From Paracraurococcus ruber (lineage in GTDB: Bacteria > Pseudomonadota > Alphaproteobacteria > Acetobacterales > Acetobacteraceae), in assembly GCF_004353985.1 (NCBI RefSeq), contig NZ_SMOA01000003.1, positions 1 to 64,000 on the forward strand: a stretch of DNA of 64,000 bases, read 5' to 3'. A model generated the notes under the pieces. It searched no databases and was not told the origin of the DNA. It saw nothing but the letters and a program-made list of their open reading frames with translations. The translations under genes were made by a program, and so were the position numbers. Positions within the stretch are counted from its first letter, which is position 1, and the number at the start of each line of letters is the position of its first letter. This document shows, piece after piece, positions 47,645 to 55,492 of the stretch.

Positions 47645-48487
47645 TCAGGCGGCGAAGGCTTCGGGCTTCGGGAAGCGCAGCGGATCACCGCCGCGGTCGC
47701 AGTGTTCCGCGAAGGCCGCAGCCCAGCGGGCCTGCGGCGTGTCGGCGGCGGCTGCCGGCGCGAATCGCTGCCCTTCCCGCACCGCCCGCTCCACCTCCTG
47801 GGTGAAGTATCGAAGCGTGCTGGGCACGCCCCTCGCCCGGGTCATGACGTCGGCGACCGTGGCGCGTACCAGCCCCGGCGTCGCGCCGGCCTGCAGCCAG
47901 CCCTGGACCTCCCGCGCCGACCAGGCGGAGCGGGCGGGATCCATGCCGGCCATCTCCGCCACCTCCCTCGCCAATGCCAGGGCGGGTTCCACGCGCGCGG
48001 TAGGGGACGGAGAGGAAGAGGATGATGATTGTCCATCATCATCATGATCAGGAGTTTCCGCGCCGGGTTTCGCCGGGTTTCCGGCGCCGCCCGGCAGCGG
48101 CAGCACCATGCTGCCCTGCGAACGCCGCAGCCGGGCCTGCTCGGGCGTCTCGCCCCGCCGCGGCCGCCCGCCGCGCGCCCCATTCGCCCTGCTGCTGGCG
48201 ACCGCCGGCGCCACATCCGCCAGCAGCGGCACGGCCAGGCCATCGCCCTCCCGCACCAGCAGCCCTTCTGCGATCAGGGTTTCCAGCTGGGTTTCGATCT
48301 CGGTTTCCGGCGCGGCAACCAGCAGCGAAACCCGGGCGGAACCCGAGAATGGCAGAACCCCGCCGGTCGCCAGCGCGGCCTCGGCGATCAGCAGCCAGAG
48401 CGCTCGCGCGGCCAGCGGCAGGGTGCGCAGCCGCGGATCGGCGCCGAGCGCGGCGAGCAGGCGGGCGCAGGTGCAGCGGCGGCTCAT
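47645..48487 (-). CDS. Probable replication initiator or helicase loader
   Basis: 280 residues. N-terminal ~100 residues look like a winged helix (L-P-L-A-A-R-A-L-W-L-L-I-A-E-A). A linker with a run of Ser and Asp follows, then a C-terminal helical domain (L-R-Y-F-T-Q-E-V-E-R-A-V). This layout, four genes upstream of the DnaB helicase gene in one operon, resembles phage DnaD/O-type proteins. No direct motif proves it. Confidence 0.55.
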   Translation of the reverse strand: MSRRCTCARLLAALGADPRLRTLPLAARALWLLIAEAALATGGVLPFSGSARVSLLVAAPETEIETQLETLIAEGLLVREGDGLAVPLLADVAPAVASSRANGARGGRPRRGETPEQARLRRSQGSMVLPLPGGAGNPAKPGAETPDHDDDGQSSSSSSPSPTARVEPALALAREVAEMAGMDPARSAWSAREVQGWLQAGATPGLVRATVADVMTRARGVPSTLRYFTQEVERAVREGQRFAPAAAADTPQARWAAAFAEHCDRGGDPLRFPKPEAFAA

Positions 48488-48870
48488 GCGGGATCTCCGG
48501 CGGCGGTAGAGGAGGCGGCGGGCTGGGATGGCAGCAGCCGCGACAGCAGGGCCTTGATGCCCCGCCGGGTCGGCGCTTGGCCGGAGGCCTCCGCGACGGC
48601 ATCGAACACCGCCTCGATATGGCTGGCGCAGGCCTTGGCGCCGGCGGCGGCGCGATTCAGGTCGCTCCGATCGCCGCCACTGGCGGCGTCGGCGCGGTTG
48701 TAGATTTCCTCCACCACATCCAGGCAGGTGGCCTCGGCCACCTGGAGGCCGCGAAGGAATGCCTGCATCTCGCGGTCGGAGGCCTTGAAGGCCTTGGCGC
48801 GCACCAGCGCGTTGTCCAGGCGCGGCCGCGCCGGCATGGCCGGCACGGGCCAGGGGCGACGGTCAGCCAT
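48484..48870 (-). CDS. Phage protein of unknown function
   Basis: 128 residues, helical; A-F-K-A-S-D-R-E-M-Q-A-F-L-R-G-L and Q-A-P-T-R-R-G-I-K-A-L-L-S-R-L. The start overlaps the previous stop. No family recognised; member of the replication block. Confidence 0.6.
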   Translation of the reverse strand: MADRRPWPVPAMPARPRLDNALVRAKAFKASDREMQAFLRGLQVAEATCLDVVEEIYNRADAASGGDRSDLNRAAAGAKACASHIEAVFDAVAEASGQAPTRRGIKALLSRLLPSQPAASSTAAGDPA

Positions 48871-49114
48871 TGCCGGCGCCCGCCTGCCCGCCGAGCGGCA
48901 CGTAGCGCACAACCTCCACCCGCCGCAGGCCGAGCGCGGCGAGCAGCGACGGGCCAGGGAAGCGACGGCCGCAATCGGCATCCGAGACGAGCTGCGGCGA
49001 CACGCCGGCCTGCCGCGCGAAGGCGCTGGGCCCGCCGGCCTCCCGGATGCGTTTACGCAGCAATGCGTAAACCTCGACGGGCCGCAGCCCGTCCGTGGTT
49101 TGCGGATCAGCCAT
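48863..49114 (-). CDS. Small HTH protein
   Basis: 83 residues from ATG 49114 (an upstream ATG at 49144 is possible). A Cro/XRE-like helix-turn-helix: G-P-S-A-F-A-R-Q-A-G-V-S-P-Q-L-V-S-D. A short basic region precedes it. Probably a DNA-binding regulator within the replication block; target unknown. Confidence 0.65.
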   Translation of the reverse strand: MADPQTTDGLRPVEVYALLRKRIREAGGPSAFARQAGVSPQLVSDADCGRRFPGPSLLAALGLRRVEVVRYVPLGGQAGAGNG

Positions 49115-49331
49115 AGAAGCCGCTCCCAAAGACATACCTGCCATGGCCGAAGCAGATCACCCATCGCCCGACGGCCACCCAGCACCAATGGCCGAAGTAG
49201 GCATCGGGGCCGCCCGCGTTTGGCCATTCCCACGCCGCCAGACGCAGCACGCGAATCGGCAGGAGCCGGGATCGCAGGTCGGGCCACTCCATCTCGCGTA
49301 ACGGCGCCATGGTCGTCTTCGAATCGCTCAA
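49107..49331 (-). CDS. Small Trp-rich phage protein
   Basis: 74 residues starting at TTG 49331, which overlaps the DnaB stop (TTGA); ATG 49310 would be an alternative. Aromatic C-terminus (F-G-H-W-C-W-V-A-V-G-R-W-V-I-C-F-G). The tight overlaps at both ends argue that it is translated. Unknown function. Confidence 0.45.
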   Translation of the reverse strand: MSDSKTTMAPLREMEWPDLRSRLLPIRVLRLAAWEWPNAGGPDAYFGHWCWVAVGRWVICFGHGRYVFGSGFYG

Positions 49332-50833
49332 CCCGCCCCTCCCGCCGCCGGCAGGGCGCCGTCGGCATCGCTTTCGTCCAGGTAGAAGGTCTGTTCCGCC
49401 AGCCAGCGCAGCCGCACCGGCCCGACGCGGCCCTGGCGCTGCTTGGCGATGATCAGCTCACCCTTGCCCTCTTCGGCTTCCAGTTGCCGCTGCCATTCGC
49501 CGAGGGCGGCGAAGTATTGCTCCTCCGACTTGTGGGAGGCGCGGCGGGGGCGGCCGTTCTGAAGATAGTAGTGTTCCCGGTGCAGGAACCAGACCATGTC
49601 GGCGTCCTGCTCAATGTCGCCGGAATCGCGCAGGTCGCTGAGCTGCGGCCGCTTGTTCTCCCGCCCCTCATTCGCGCGGTTCAGCTGCGCAGCCGCAACC
49701 ACCGGCACCTGCAATTCCATGGCGATGGCCTTCAGGCCGCGGCTGATCTCCGACATCTCGGCATAGCGGCTCTGGCGCTGGGCATCGGCGCCGCCGCGCA
49801 GCAGGCCGAGATAGTCGACGCAGACCAGGTCCAGCCCGTGCCGGCGCTTGTGCCGCCGCAGGCGCTGCCGCAACACCGCCACCGGCAGGGCCGGCTGGTC
49901 ATCCCAGGCGATCGGCAGGGCGCCGACGCGGAGCGCCTGCTGCCGCAGCCGGTAGGTTTCCTCGTCTTCCGTCCGCAGCGGCCGCAGGCTCTCGCCTTCC
50001 GGCATGGCGCCGCGCGTCACCGCTTCCAGCGGCAGGTCTGCGGCGGCCGCCACCAGCCGCGCCATGACGGCGGAGGCGAGCATCTCGCCGCCCCAGAAAT
50101 AGACCCGGGCGCCGGCCGCCGCGGCTCGCGCCGCGATGCCGGCCAGCAGCGCCGTCTTGCCCATGGCCGGCCGCGCGCCGAGGATCACCATCTGGCCGCC
50201 GCGCAGCCCGCCCGTCATGCGGTCCAGGCCGCGATAGCCGGTGGTGATACCGGCCAGGCCGCCGCGGCGAGCGATGGCGCCGAACATCTCCTCGATCACC
50301 TGGGTGGCGACGTCGCCGCCCGCCGACGCCTCCCGCCCCTGCCGCTTGTCCGCCAGCGCGGTCAACGATTCCTCGAGGCCGTCCAGCACCTCCGGCGCGG
50401 TAATCTCGCCGCCCTCGCCCAGAGCCTGGGAGATGGCGGAATCGCAGGCCCGCGCCAGCTGCCGCCGCAGCCAGGCATCATGCACCAGCCGGGCATAGGC
50501 CGGCACGTTGCGGACGCTGACATTGTGCACCAGCAGCTCGGCCAGATAGGCGACGCCGCCGGCCGGGGAGAGGGTGCCCGCTGCCTCGAACTCCGGCCGC
50601 AGGGTGATGACGTCGGCGGTCTGCCCGGCCTCCACTCGCCGTTGGATCGCGGCATAGATCGCGGCGTGCACGGGATCGGCGAAGTGGTCCGCCGCCAGGA
50701 ACTCCGCGACCCCGTCCAGAGCCTTGTTGTTCACCATCAGGCCGCCGAGCAGCGATTGCTCCGCCTGCAGGTTCGCCGGCATGGCACGCATGGCGATGCT
50801 GACTGGCGCCTGGCCGGGGCGGTAGCCGTCCAT
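49328..50833 (-). CDS. Replicative DNA helicase (DnaB family)
   Basis: 501 residues from ATG 50833. N-terminal helical domain with A-E-Q-S-L-L-G-G-L-M, RecA-like core with Walker A G-A-R-P-A-M-G-K-T, Walker B-type D-L-V-C-V-D-Y-L-G-L-L and the E-I-S-R-G-L-K and A-Q-L-N-R motifs. Unwinds DNA at the phage replication fork. Complete length for the family. Confidence 0.92.
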   Translation of the reverse strand: MDGYRPGQAPVSIAMRAMPANLQAEQSLLGGLMVNNKALDGVAEFLAADHFADPVHAAIYAAIQRRVEAGQTADVITLRPEFEAAGTLSPAGGVAYLAELLVHNVSVRNVPAYARLVHDAWLRRQLARACDSAISQALGEGGEITAPEVLDGLEESLTALADKRQGREASAGGDVATQVIEEMFGAIARRGGLAGITTGYRGLDRMTGGLRGGQMVILGARPAMGKTALLAGIAARAAAAGARVYFWGGEMLASAVMARLVAAAADLPLEAVTRGAMPEGESLRPLRTEDEETYRLRQQALRVGALPIAWDDQPALPVAVLRQRLRRHKRRHGLDLVCVDYLGLLRGGADAQRQSRYAEMSEISRGLKAIAMELQVPVVAAAQLNRANEGRENKRPQLSDLRDSGDIEQDADMVWFLHREHYYLQNGRPRRASHKSEEQYFAALGEWQRQLEAEEGKGELIIAKQRQGRVGPVRLRWLAEQTFYLDESDADGALPAAGGAG

Positions 50834-50837
50834 CGCC

Positions 50838-51386
50838 CTAGACCCGGACCGCGACGTATTCGGTCGCGCCCCAAACCCGGCGGCGCAGCAGGCGCAGCGT
50901 GCCGGTATCGGCCAAGGCCTGCGCTTCGGCCGCATTGGCCAGCATCAGGGCTTCCAGCGGCAGCAGGGCGTTCCACACCGCCAGGCGCTGCAGCGTGGCG
51001 GCGTCGCCGCGCAGGTAGACGACATGGTCACCGGCGGCAGCCGCCGCGGCCCAGCCGGCGATCGCCACGCGCAGCAGCGGCGGCAGCGGCCAGGGCATGT
51101 ACGTCTCTGCCCCGGAAAAAGCCGCCGCCGAGGCCGGCGAACTGACCCCGGCGGCGCAGTCTAGGGAGGAAACGTCCAAGGACGCCGGAGAAACGGCCGG
51201 CGCACCGTCCCGGGCACCTGCGCGCCCGAGCTGCTGTGCCCCTTGCGGGGCGAAGAGGGAGGCGGCCGGCCCCGAGGAGGAAGGCCGGCCGCCTGAGGTG
51301 CCGCCCGCGTTGCGCGGGCCGGGCGACACCCCACGCCGCGCGGGGGCAGGGGCCGCGCGACGTGTCTGGGAGAAGAGCGAGTCCAT
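50838..51386 (-). CDS. Phage protein of unknown function
   Basis: 182 residues from ATG 51386, overlapping the preceding stop. The first ~105 residues are Pro/Ser/Gly/Ala-rich and probably disordered; the rest is helical with A-I-A-G-W-A-A-A-A-A-A-G-D and L-L-R-R-R-V-W-G. Precedes the helicase by four bases. Confidence 0.5.
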   Translation of the reverse strand: MDSLFSQTRRAAPAPARRGVSPGPRNAGGTSGGRPSSSGPAASLFAPQGAQQLGRAGARDGAPAVSPASLDVSSLDCAAGVSSPASAAAFSGAETYMPWPLPPLLRVAIAGWAAAAAAGDHVVYLRGDAATLQRLAVWNALLPLEALMLANAAEAQALADTGTLRLLRRRVWGATEYVAVRV

Positions 51387-51640
51387 CAGGCGTGCCCCGC
51401 CGGCGCCTGGCCGGCCAGATGCGTCACCACCTCGGCGCACATGCCGCCTTCGATCATCTCGGCGACGCATTCCGTCACCGCATCGGCGCCGATGACACCG
51501 CCGCGCACGGGGACGGTCATGCAGCCGCCAAGGGTCCAGGCGAGGGCGCGCACCACCTCCATCGGCGGGTGCTGGCGCATCAGCGGTGCCAGGGCCTTGC
51601 CGACCGCGCGCAACACGGCGGGATCCGGCGCGCCGCTCAT
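51386..51640 (-). CDS. Small phage protein
   Basis: 84 residues, start ATG 51640 overlapping the GcrA-like stop. Helical; H-P-P-M-E-V-V-R-A-L-A-W-T-L-G-G and A-V-T-E-C-V-A-E-M-I. No family recognised. Confidence 0.5.
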   Translation of the reverse strand: MSGAPDPAVLRAVGKALAPLMRQHPPMEVVRALAWTLGGCMTVPVRGGVIGADAVTECVAEMIEGGMCAEVVTHLAGQAPAGHA

Positions 51641-52155
51641 GCCGCGCGGGCCCGCCAGAACGGATACGCCAGGTCGCAACAGGCCGCGCAGTAGGGGCGG
51701 CCTTCTACCCGCGGCGCGTCGCAGAAGGGCGGCGGCATCGGCACCGGGCCGTCCTTCTTCGCGTCCTTCCAGTTGCCCCACAGCGGCCAGCGGCAGCCGC
51801 CCTTCATGACGCCCACGGTCGGCGCGGTGCGCGGCAGCGCGGGCGGCAGGGCGACATGCGGGCCGACCGGCCGCTTCGGCGCCGCCGCCGTCACAGCCGA
51901 GGCAGCCGCAGATCGTGTCGGCTTGAGCGGCTTCGGCGCCGGCGCCGCCTTCGGCTGGGTGCCCCAGCGCGCGGCGTAGAGCTGCCGCGCCCGTACCGGG
52001 TCGCAGAGCAGCGGCACGCCGTAGCGGTAGCAGGCGCCGGCCACCGCGTTCTTCGTCAGGCCCTGCCCGATGGTCCGGGCGATCTCCGCCGCGCTCTTCT
52101 TCTCTGCCGCCAGCGCCTGCAGTTGCGGCAGCAGCTCAGACCAGGCGCGCCTCAT
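51637..52155 (-). CDS. GcrA-like cell-cycle/transcription regulator of phage
   Basis: 172 residues. N-terminal helix-turn-helix (S-A-A-E-I-A-R-T-I-G, L-T-K-N-A-V-A-G-A-C-Y-R-Y-G-V) as in GcrA, a Pro/Ala linker, then the C-terminal cysteine region G-C-R-W-P-L-W-G-N, F-C-D-A-P and G-R-P-Y-C-A-A-C-C-D-L-A-Y. GcrA in alphaproteobacteria works with sigma-70 at DNA sites methylated by CcrM. A phage copy could redirect host or phage promoters. Confidence 0.75.
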   Translation of the reverse strand: MRRAWSELLPQLQALAAEKKSAAEIARTIGQGLTKNAVAGACYRYGVPLLCDPVRARQLYAARWGTQPKAAPAPKPLKPTRSAAASAVTAAAPKRPVGPHVALPPALPRTAPTVGVMKGGCRWPLWGNWKDAKKDGPVPMPPPFCDAPRVEGRPYCAACCDLAYPFWRARAA

Positions 52156-52394
52156 GCCCGACCCTCCCCGCCATTCAGCAGGCGAATCCCGGCGCGCCGA
52201 GCCTGCTCCGCCTCGGCGCGCAGCCGCGCGGCCTCCCGCTGGGCGGCCGCGATCTCCGCTTCGGCGCGGCGCCCGGCTTCGGTGGCCGCGGCCATATCTT
52301 CAAGCCGCGCGCCGGCGCGGGCTTCCAGCAGCTTCGCCTGCGCCAGCAATTCCGCTTCGCGCGCCCGCGCCTCTTGCGCCGTCGGACGATCCAT
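52152..52394 (-). CDS. Small coiled-coil protein
   Basis: 80 residues, almost entirely charged helix (A-R-E-A-E-L-L-A-Q-A-K-L-L-E-A-R). The stop overlaps the GcrA-like start. Its first ~95 bases overlap the end of the next upstream gene in another frame. Confidence 0.5.
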   Translation of the reverse strand: MDRPTAQEARAREAELLAQAKLLEARAGARLEDMAAATEAGRRAEAEIAAAQREAARLRAEAEQARRAGIRLLNGGEGRA

Positions 52395-52731
52395 CCCCCA
52401 ACTCCCTGGCAATCTGCTCGCTGCGGGCCTCCAATCGGGCCAGCTCTGCGGCGAGCACATGACGACGGGCTGAAATGACCTGGTTCCACTCGCGCGCGGA
52501 CACGGACCGGGCGCGGCCATGCCAAAACCCGAAGGCCCTGGCGTAATCGAGGCCCAGGCGGCGGGCGGCGCGGCCGATTGCGGCCTTCACCGTGTCGCCG
52601 GCTGGGCAGGGCTCGGCGGCTTGCCGGACCCATTCGCGCATCTGCGCCAGCTCCGCCTCGCACGAATCGTGCGAGGCCTGACAAGGGATTTGCGACATCT
52701 CAACCACGATTACCTCCATACTGCGGGGCAT
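52300..52731 (-). CDS. First gene of leftward phage operon, unknown function
   Basis: 143 residues (M-E-V-I at 52719 is an alternative start). A central helix-turn-like part, A-A-I-G-R-A-A-R-R-L-G-L-D-Y-A-R-A-F-G-F, followed by a coiled coil (H-V-L-A-A-E-L-A-R-L-E-A-R). The Gly/Ala/Arg tail overlaps the next gene. Probable DNA-binding early protein, by appearance only. Confidence 0.55.
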   Translation of the reverse strand: MPRSMEVIVVEMSQIPCQASHDSCEAELAQMREWVRQAAEPCPAGDTVKAAIGRAARRLGLDYARAFGFWHGRARSVSAREWNQVISARRHVLAAELARLEARSEQIARELGDGSSDGARGAGARSGIAGAGEAAGSPRRRAA

Positions 52732-52867
52732 GGATGGACCCCGGCAGCAGCAGGAAGAGGAGGAGAGCGAGGCCCGCGGTGGATGCCAGTCCGCCGCGGG
52801 CCTTTTGCTGATGATGGCCGCGCTGGCGCTGGCGCTGGTCGCGATGGCGCTGCTTTTGGGGCCCTGA
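52730..52867 (+). CDS. Small membrane protein
   Basis: 45 residues on the strand opposite to the leftward operon. An acidic N-terminus (Q-Q-Q-E-E-E-E-S-E) is followed by a hydrophobic span of about 22 residues rich in Leu/Ala/Met. Overlaps the start of the leftward operon by two bases. Small one-span proteins are frequent in prophage early regions; the ribosome site is weak. Confidence 0.4.
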   Translation: MDGPRQQQEEEESEARGGCQSAAGLLLMMAALALALVAMALLLGP

Positions 52868-53019
52868 GATGACGGCCGGCGCGTCAGGCGGCATCGGCTC
52901 CGCCGTTCAGCACGTCAGGGTTGAGAATATGGGCAAGAAAAAGCCTGGGCCGGGACCGTTGAAGCTCCGCCCAGGACTGGACGACCATGGCCAGCGTTAC
53001 ACTACAGATGGGAGATGCA

Positions 53020-53169
53020 ATGGACCCGGCCGAGAAGCTGATGCGCGCTCTGCAAGAGACACGGGCGTCCCTGGCGGCGCTGAATGCGACGGTGGCCGTG
53101 CTGGGCGCGAACGTCGCCGAACTGAAGGAGGCGATCAAGAAGCAGACTCCCGTGCCACCCGCGACGTAA
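53020..53169 (+). CDS. Small coiled-coil protein
   Basis: 49 residues from ATG 53020 with GGGAGA just upstream; ATG 52987 is an in-frame alternative. Amphipathic helix A-E-K-L-M-R-A-L-Q-E-T, then V-A-E-L-K-E-A-I-K-K-Q. Unknown function. Confidence 0.5.
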   Translation: MDPAEKLMRALQETRASLAALNATVAVLGANVAELKEAIKKQTPVPPAT

Positions 53170-53323
53170 TCGAAAGGCACTGCGCCCGCAGCTCGCGTGC
53201 CACCTGCCGCACCGGATCGGGGGCGCGTGGCAGCAGCGCCTGCCGGTACCAATCCGGCAGCGCCGCGCGCTTGCGCAGCTCTACCCGGCGCGCCTCCCAC
53301 GACGGTCGTATGGTCCGGTGCAT
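53135..53323 (-). CDS. Possible small basic protein
   Basis: 62 residues with L-R-K-R-A-A-L-P-D-W-Y-R-Q-A-L-L and a basic N-terminus. It overlaps the end of the rightward small gene. Coding appearance is moderate, and no ribosome site is obvious. Could be chance in G+C-rich DNA. Confidence 0.25.
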   Translation of the reverse strand: MHRTIRPSWEARRVELRKRAALPDWYRQALLPRAPDPVRQVARELRAQCLSITSRVARESAS

Positions 53324-53418
53324 CAGGCGGCGGCCTCAGGGGCCGGCACATGACCGTTGCGATTACGCACCGGCCCCAGCACCATGGATGTCCCCCGACA
53401 AACCATGGAGGATTCCGA

Positions 53419-53709
53419 ATGTCGCCCGCGATCCGCGCAGCCATTGCCTGGCTGCCCGAAGAGGACTTCGCCACCTTCCGTGCCGCACAGGTCGATGCCG
53501 ACCGTCTGCCGGCGACCTGGGACCAGTGGCGGCAACGCTTCGAGCGCCAGTTGAAGCAGCAAGGAATCAGCCTCGAAACCTGCATCCGCGTGCATGTGCA
53601 ACTCGACGACCTGCGCGCATTCTGCGCTGCACGCGGTCTGGTGATGGACAGCCGCGGCCGAAGCGCCTTCGCAGCCTTCAAAGCCGCCAGCGGACAAGGG
53701 CTGCAGTAG
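53419..53709 (+). CDS. Early phage protein, unknown function
   Basis: 96 residues from ATG 53419 preceded by GGAGGA; earlier in-frame starts lack one. W-D-Q-W-R-Q-R-F-E-R-Q-L-K-Q-Q-G-I and F-C-A-A-R-G-L-V-M-D. Convergent with the Cro-like gene. Not recognised. Confidence 0.55.
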   Translation: MSPAIRAAIAWLPEEDFATFRAAQVDADRLPATWDQWRQRFERQLKQQGISLETCIRVHVQLDDLRAFCAARGLVMDSRGRSAFAAFKAASGQGLQ

Positions 53710-53729
53710 AACCGTGATGCTGCATGCCA

Positions 53730-53936
53730 TCAGGCGGCGGCCTCGGCTGGGGGGTCGTACAGGTCGGGCCGAAGCTCGTGCGGATGCAGACCGGTGATGG
53801 CCGCTAGCGGGCGCACGCGGTCTGCCGGCACTCGCCGCTCGGCCCACCGCAGGACGGTGGAATGGGCAACACCAAGCCGCCGGGCCACCGCCACGGACGT
53901 CACCTTCGGCTGCGCGAGATACTCGGCGAGGGTCAT
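53730..53936 (-). CDS. Cro/YdaS-like repressor
   Basis: 68 residues from ATG 53936. Helix-turn-helix V-A-V-A-R-R-L-G-V-A-H-S-T-V-L-R-W-A-E-R, then P-L-A-A-I-T-G-L-H-P-H-E-L-R-P-D, the pattern of Cro/YdaS proteins. Divergent from the CI-like gene across two operators, so it should control the lysis-lysogeny switch. The recognition helix differs from the CI-like one. Confidence 0.8.
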   Translation of the reverse strand: MTLAEYLAQPKVTSVAVARRLGVAHSTVLRWAERRVPADRVRPLAAITGLHPHELRPDLYDPPAEAAA

Positions 53937-53944
53937 GGCCCGAA

Positions 53945-53961
53945 TGTGCAGTGACTGGACA
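53945..53961. promoter_or_regulatory. Phage operator O1
   Basis: TGTGCAGTGACTGGACA matches the palindrome TGT-S-CAGT-S-ACTG-S-ACA exactly (S is G or C). It lies 9 bases upstream of the Cro-like start. Confidence 0.75.
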
Positions 53962-53978
53962 CATTCCGCAAGGCGTTT

Positions 53979-53995
53979 TGTGCAGTGACTGCGAA
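53979..53995. promoter_or_regulatory. Phage operator O2
   Basis: TGTGCAGTGACTGCGAA keeps the full left half and the ACTG of the right half. It starts 34 bases after O1, between the two divergent regulators. Confidence 0.65.
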
Positions 53996-54029
53996 GGTCG
54001 CCCCGGGCGCGCTGTGCAACGATCGTCGC

Positions 54030-54353
54030 ATGATCCGCAAGCATCCGACACGCCCGTTCCTGCGGGCATGGCGCAAGCGCCTAGGAAAAACTGCCGAATG
54101 GCTTGCGAACGAAATCGGAACGGTCCATTCTACGGTTCTGCGCTACGAGGCCGGGACGACTGGGGTGGACGATGCTACCTTCGAGGCCATAGCAAAGGCG
54201 TATGGCATCTCGATTGCCGAGCTGTCTGCGCACCCAAATGACGCCGAAAAAGCGCGCGCTATGGATAGAATCCTACGGGCAATCCGCGACATGGATGAGG
54301 AAGGCCTTTCGGTCATCGCAGGCTTTGCGGAGCGGATGAAACCGCGCAACTAG
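54030..54353 (+). CDS. CI-like phage repressor (short XRE type)
   Basis: 107 residues from ATG 54030. XRE helix-turn-helix at ~12-60: W-R-K-R-L-G-K-T-A-E-W-L-A-N-E-I-G, V-H-S-T-V-L-R-Y-E-A-G. The C-terminal ~45 residues form a helix without a LexA-type protease domain, so it would not self-cleave after DNA damage. Flanked by operators on both sides; likely maintains lysogeny. Confidence 0.75.
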   Translation: MIRKHPTRPFLRAWRKRLGKTAEWLANEIGTVHSTVLRYEAGTTGVDDATFEAIAKAYGISIAELSAHPNDAEKARAMDRILRAIRDMDEEGLSVIAGFAERMKPRN

Positions 54354-54357
54354 CCAT

Positions 54358-54374
54358 TGTGCATTGACTGCGCA
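54358..54374. promoter_or_regulatory. Phage operator O3
   Basis: TGTGCATTGACTGCGCA, a weaker match with two changes, right after the repressor stop. It starts 35 bases before O4. Confidence 0.6.
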
Positions 54375-54392
54375 AATTGCGCTTGCCCAATA

Positions 54393-54409
54393 TGTCCAGT
54401 CACTGCACA
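54393..54409. promoter_or_regulatory. Phage operator O4
   Basis: TGTCCAGTCACTGCACA, the exact reverse complement of O1, 31 bases before the first rightward early gene. With O3 it should govern that operon. Confidence 0.75.
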
Positions 54410-54440
54410 TTCCACCCCCGTCAACCCACGGGGGAGCGAC

Positions 54441-54836
54441 ATGCCCAGCCTTTCCACCACGCCGCAGCCCGGGGGCATCTTCGCCACCGAAGGCGCGGCA
54501 TTGCCCGCGGTCGGCGCCAACGCCGACCTGCCGGACTTCATCCTGCCACGCGCCCTCGGCTTCAGCGCGCCGGCCGCCGCCGAGATCTCCAGCGCTGACG
54601 ACGACGAAGACGCCCGCAACCGCCTGGTGATGACCGTCCTCGGCCAGGCCATCGTCGCGCTGCGGGGCGCCGCCGCGGCCATGCGCTCGCTTTGGGGCGA
54701 CATCTCGGACGGCATGCTGGCCGACGCGCTGGCGCTGCGCTTCGCCGACCTAGTCGAGTGCCAGGCCGATGCCGACCGGGACGCGAAGGCGCTGGCCATC
54801 GCCGCCGCCGCGCAGCGGGAGCTGGGCGGCGCATGA
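54441..54836 (+). CDS. First rightward early phage protein
   Basis: 131 residues from ATG 54441, preceded by GGGGGAG. Pro/Gly-rich N-terminus, then an acidic link (S-S-A-D-D-D-E-D-A-R-N) and an Ala-rich helical C-terminus. Directly behind operators O3 and O4, so it should be repressed in the lysogen. Unknown function. Confidence 0.55.
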   Translation: MPSLSTTPQPGGIFATEGAALPAVGANADLPDFILPRALGFSAPAAAEISSADDDEDARNRLVMTVLGQAIVALRGAAAAMRSLWGDISDGMLADALALRFADLVECQADADRDAKALAIAAAAQRELGGA

Positions 54837-55492
54837 CCCCCGACATCGGCATCCCACCCATCCCCGGCGGCGCCGTGGCGCTGACCCCGCCGCCGCCCGT
54901 GCTGGCGGCCTTCCGCAGCCTGGTCGGCCTCGCGCCCGGCTTCCGCCTGGAAGCTGCCCGCGCCCAGGCCGCCGGCCACTTGGCCGAGAGCCTGGTGCAG
55001 CTGGCCGACACGCTGGACAGCATGGCCCGCGCCCTGGCCGCGCCGGACGGGCCGGATTACCCGGCGGTGGCAGAGGCCGCGCAGGCGCTGGCCGAGGCCC
55101 GCCGCGCCCGCTTGGCCGGCCCGCCGCCGCAGCCGCGGCCGCACCCTTTCGCCCGGGAAGGCGCCCAGGTCTTCCCGCTGCAGAAGCCGGTGACCCGGCA
55201 GGAGCTCCTGGCGCATCTCGAATGCACCCGCAGCAATGCCGAGGCGCGGGCCATCTGGGGTAGCCTCTGCCGCATGGGCTTCGACGCGCCCGGCCAGCCG
55301 GCGCTGACCGCCGCCGCGCTGGCGCGGCTGCTGCACAGCCAGGGCCATGGGTCGCAGGATCTGCAGCAGGCCTCGCACGCCGTGGACCGCGCGGCGGGCG
55401 AATGGACCGCCGCCGCCGCCCTGCTGCGCAGCGCGGCGCGGGAGATCGCGGCGCTGTCCACGCGCGACGCGTCGCGGGGTGGCCAGGCATGA
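54833..55492 (+). CDS. Early phage protein, unknown function
   Basis: 219 residues starting at the ATGA overlap with the gene before. Two helical parts joined by a Pro-rich linker (P-P-P-Q-P-R-P-H-P); T-R-Q-E-L-L-A-H-L-E-C-T-R-S-N-A-E-A-R-A resembles a DNA-interacting segment. No recognised family. Confidence 0.55.
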   Translation: MTPDIGIPPIPGGAVALTPPPPVLAAFRSLVGLAPGFRLEAARAQAAGHLAESLVQLADTLDSMARALAAPDGPDYPAVAEAAQALAEARRARLAGPPPQPRPHPFAREGAQVFPLQKPVTRQELLAHLECTRSNAEARAIWGSLCRMGFDAPGQPALTAAALARLLHSQGHGSQDLQQASHAVDRAAGEWTAAAALLRSAAREIAALSTRDASRGGQA

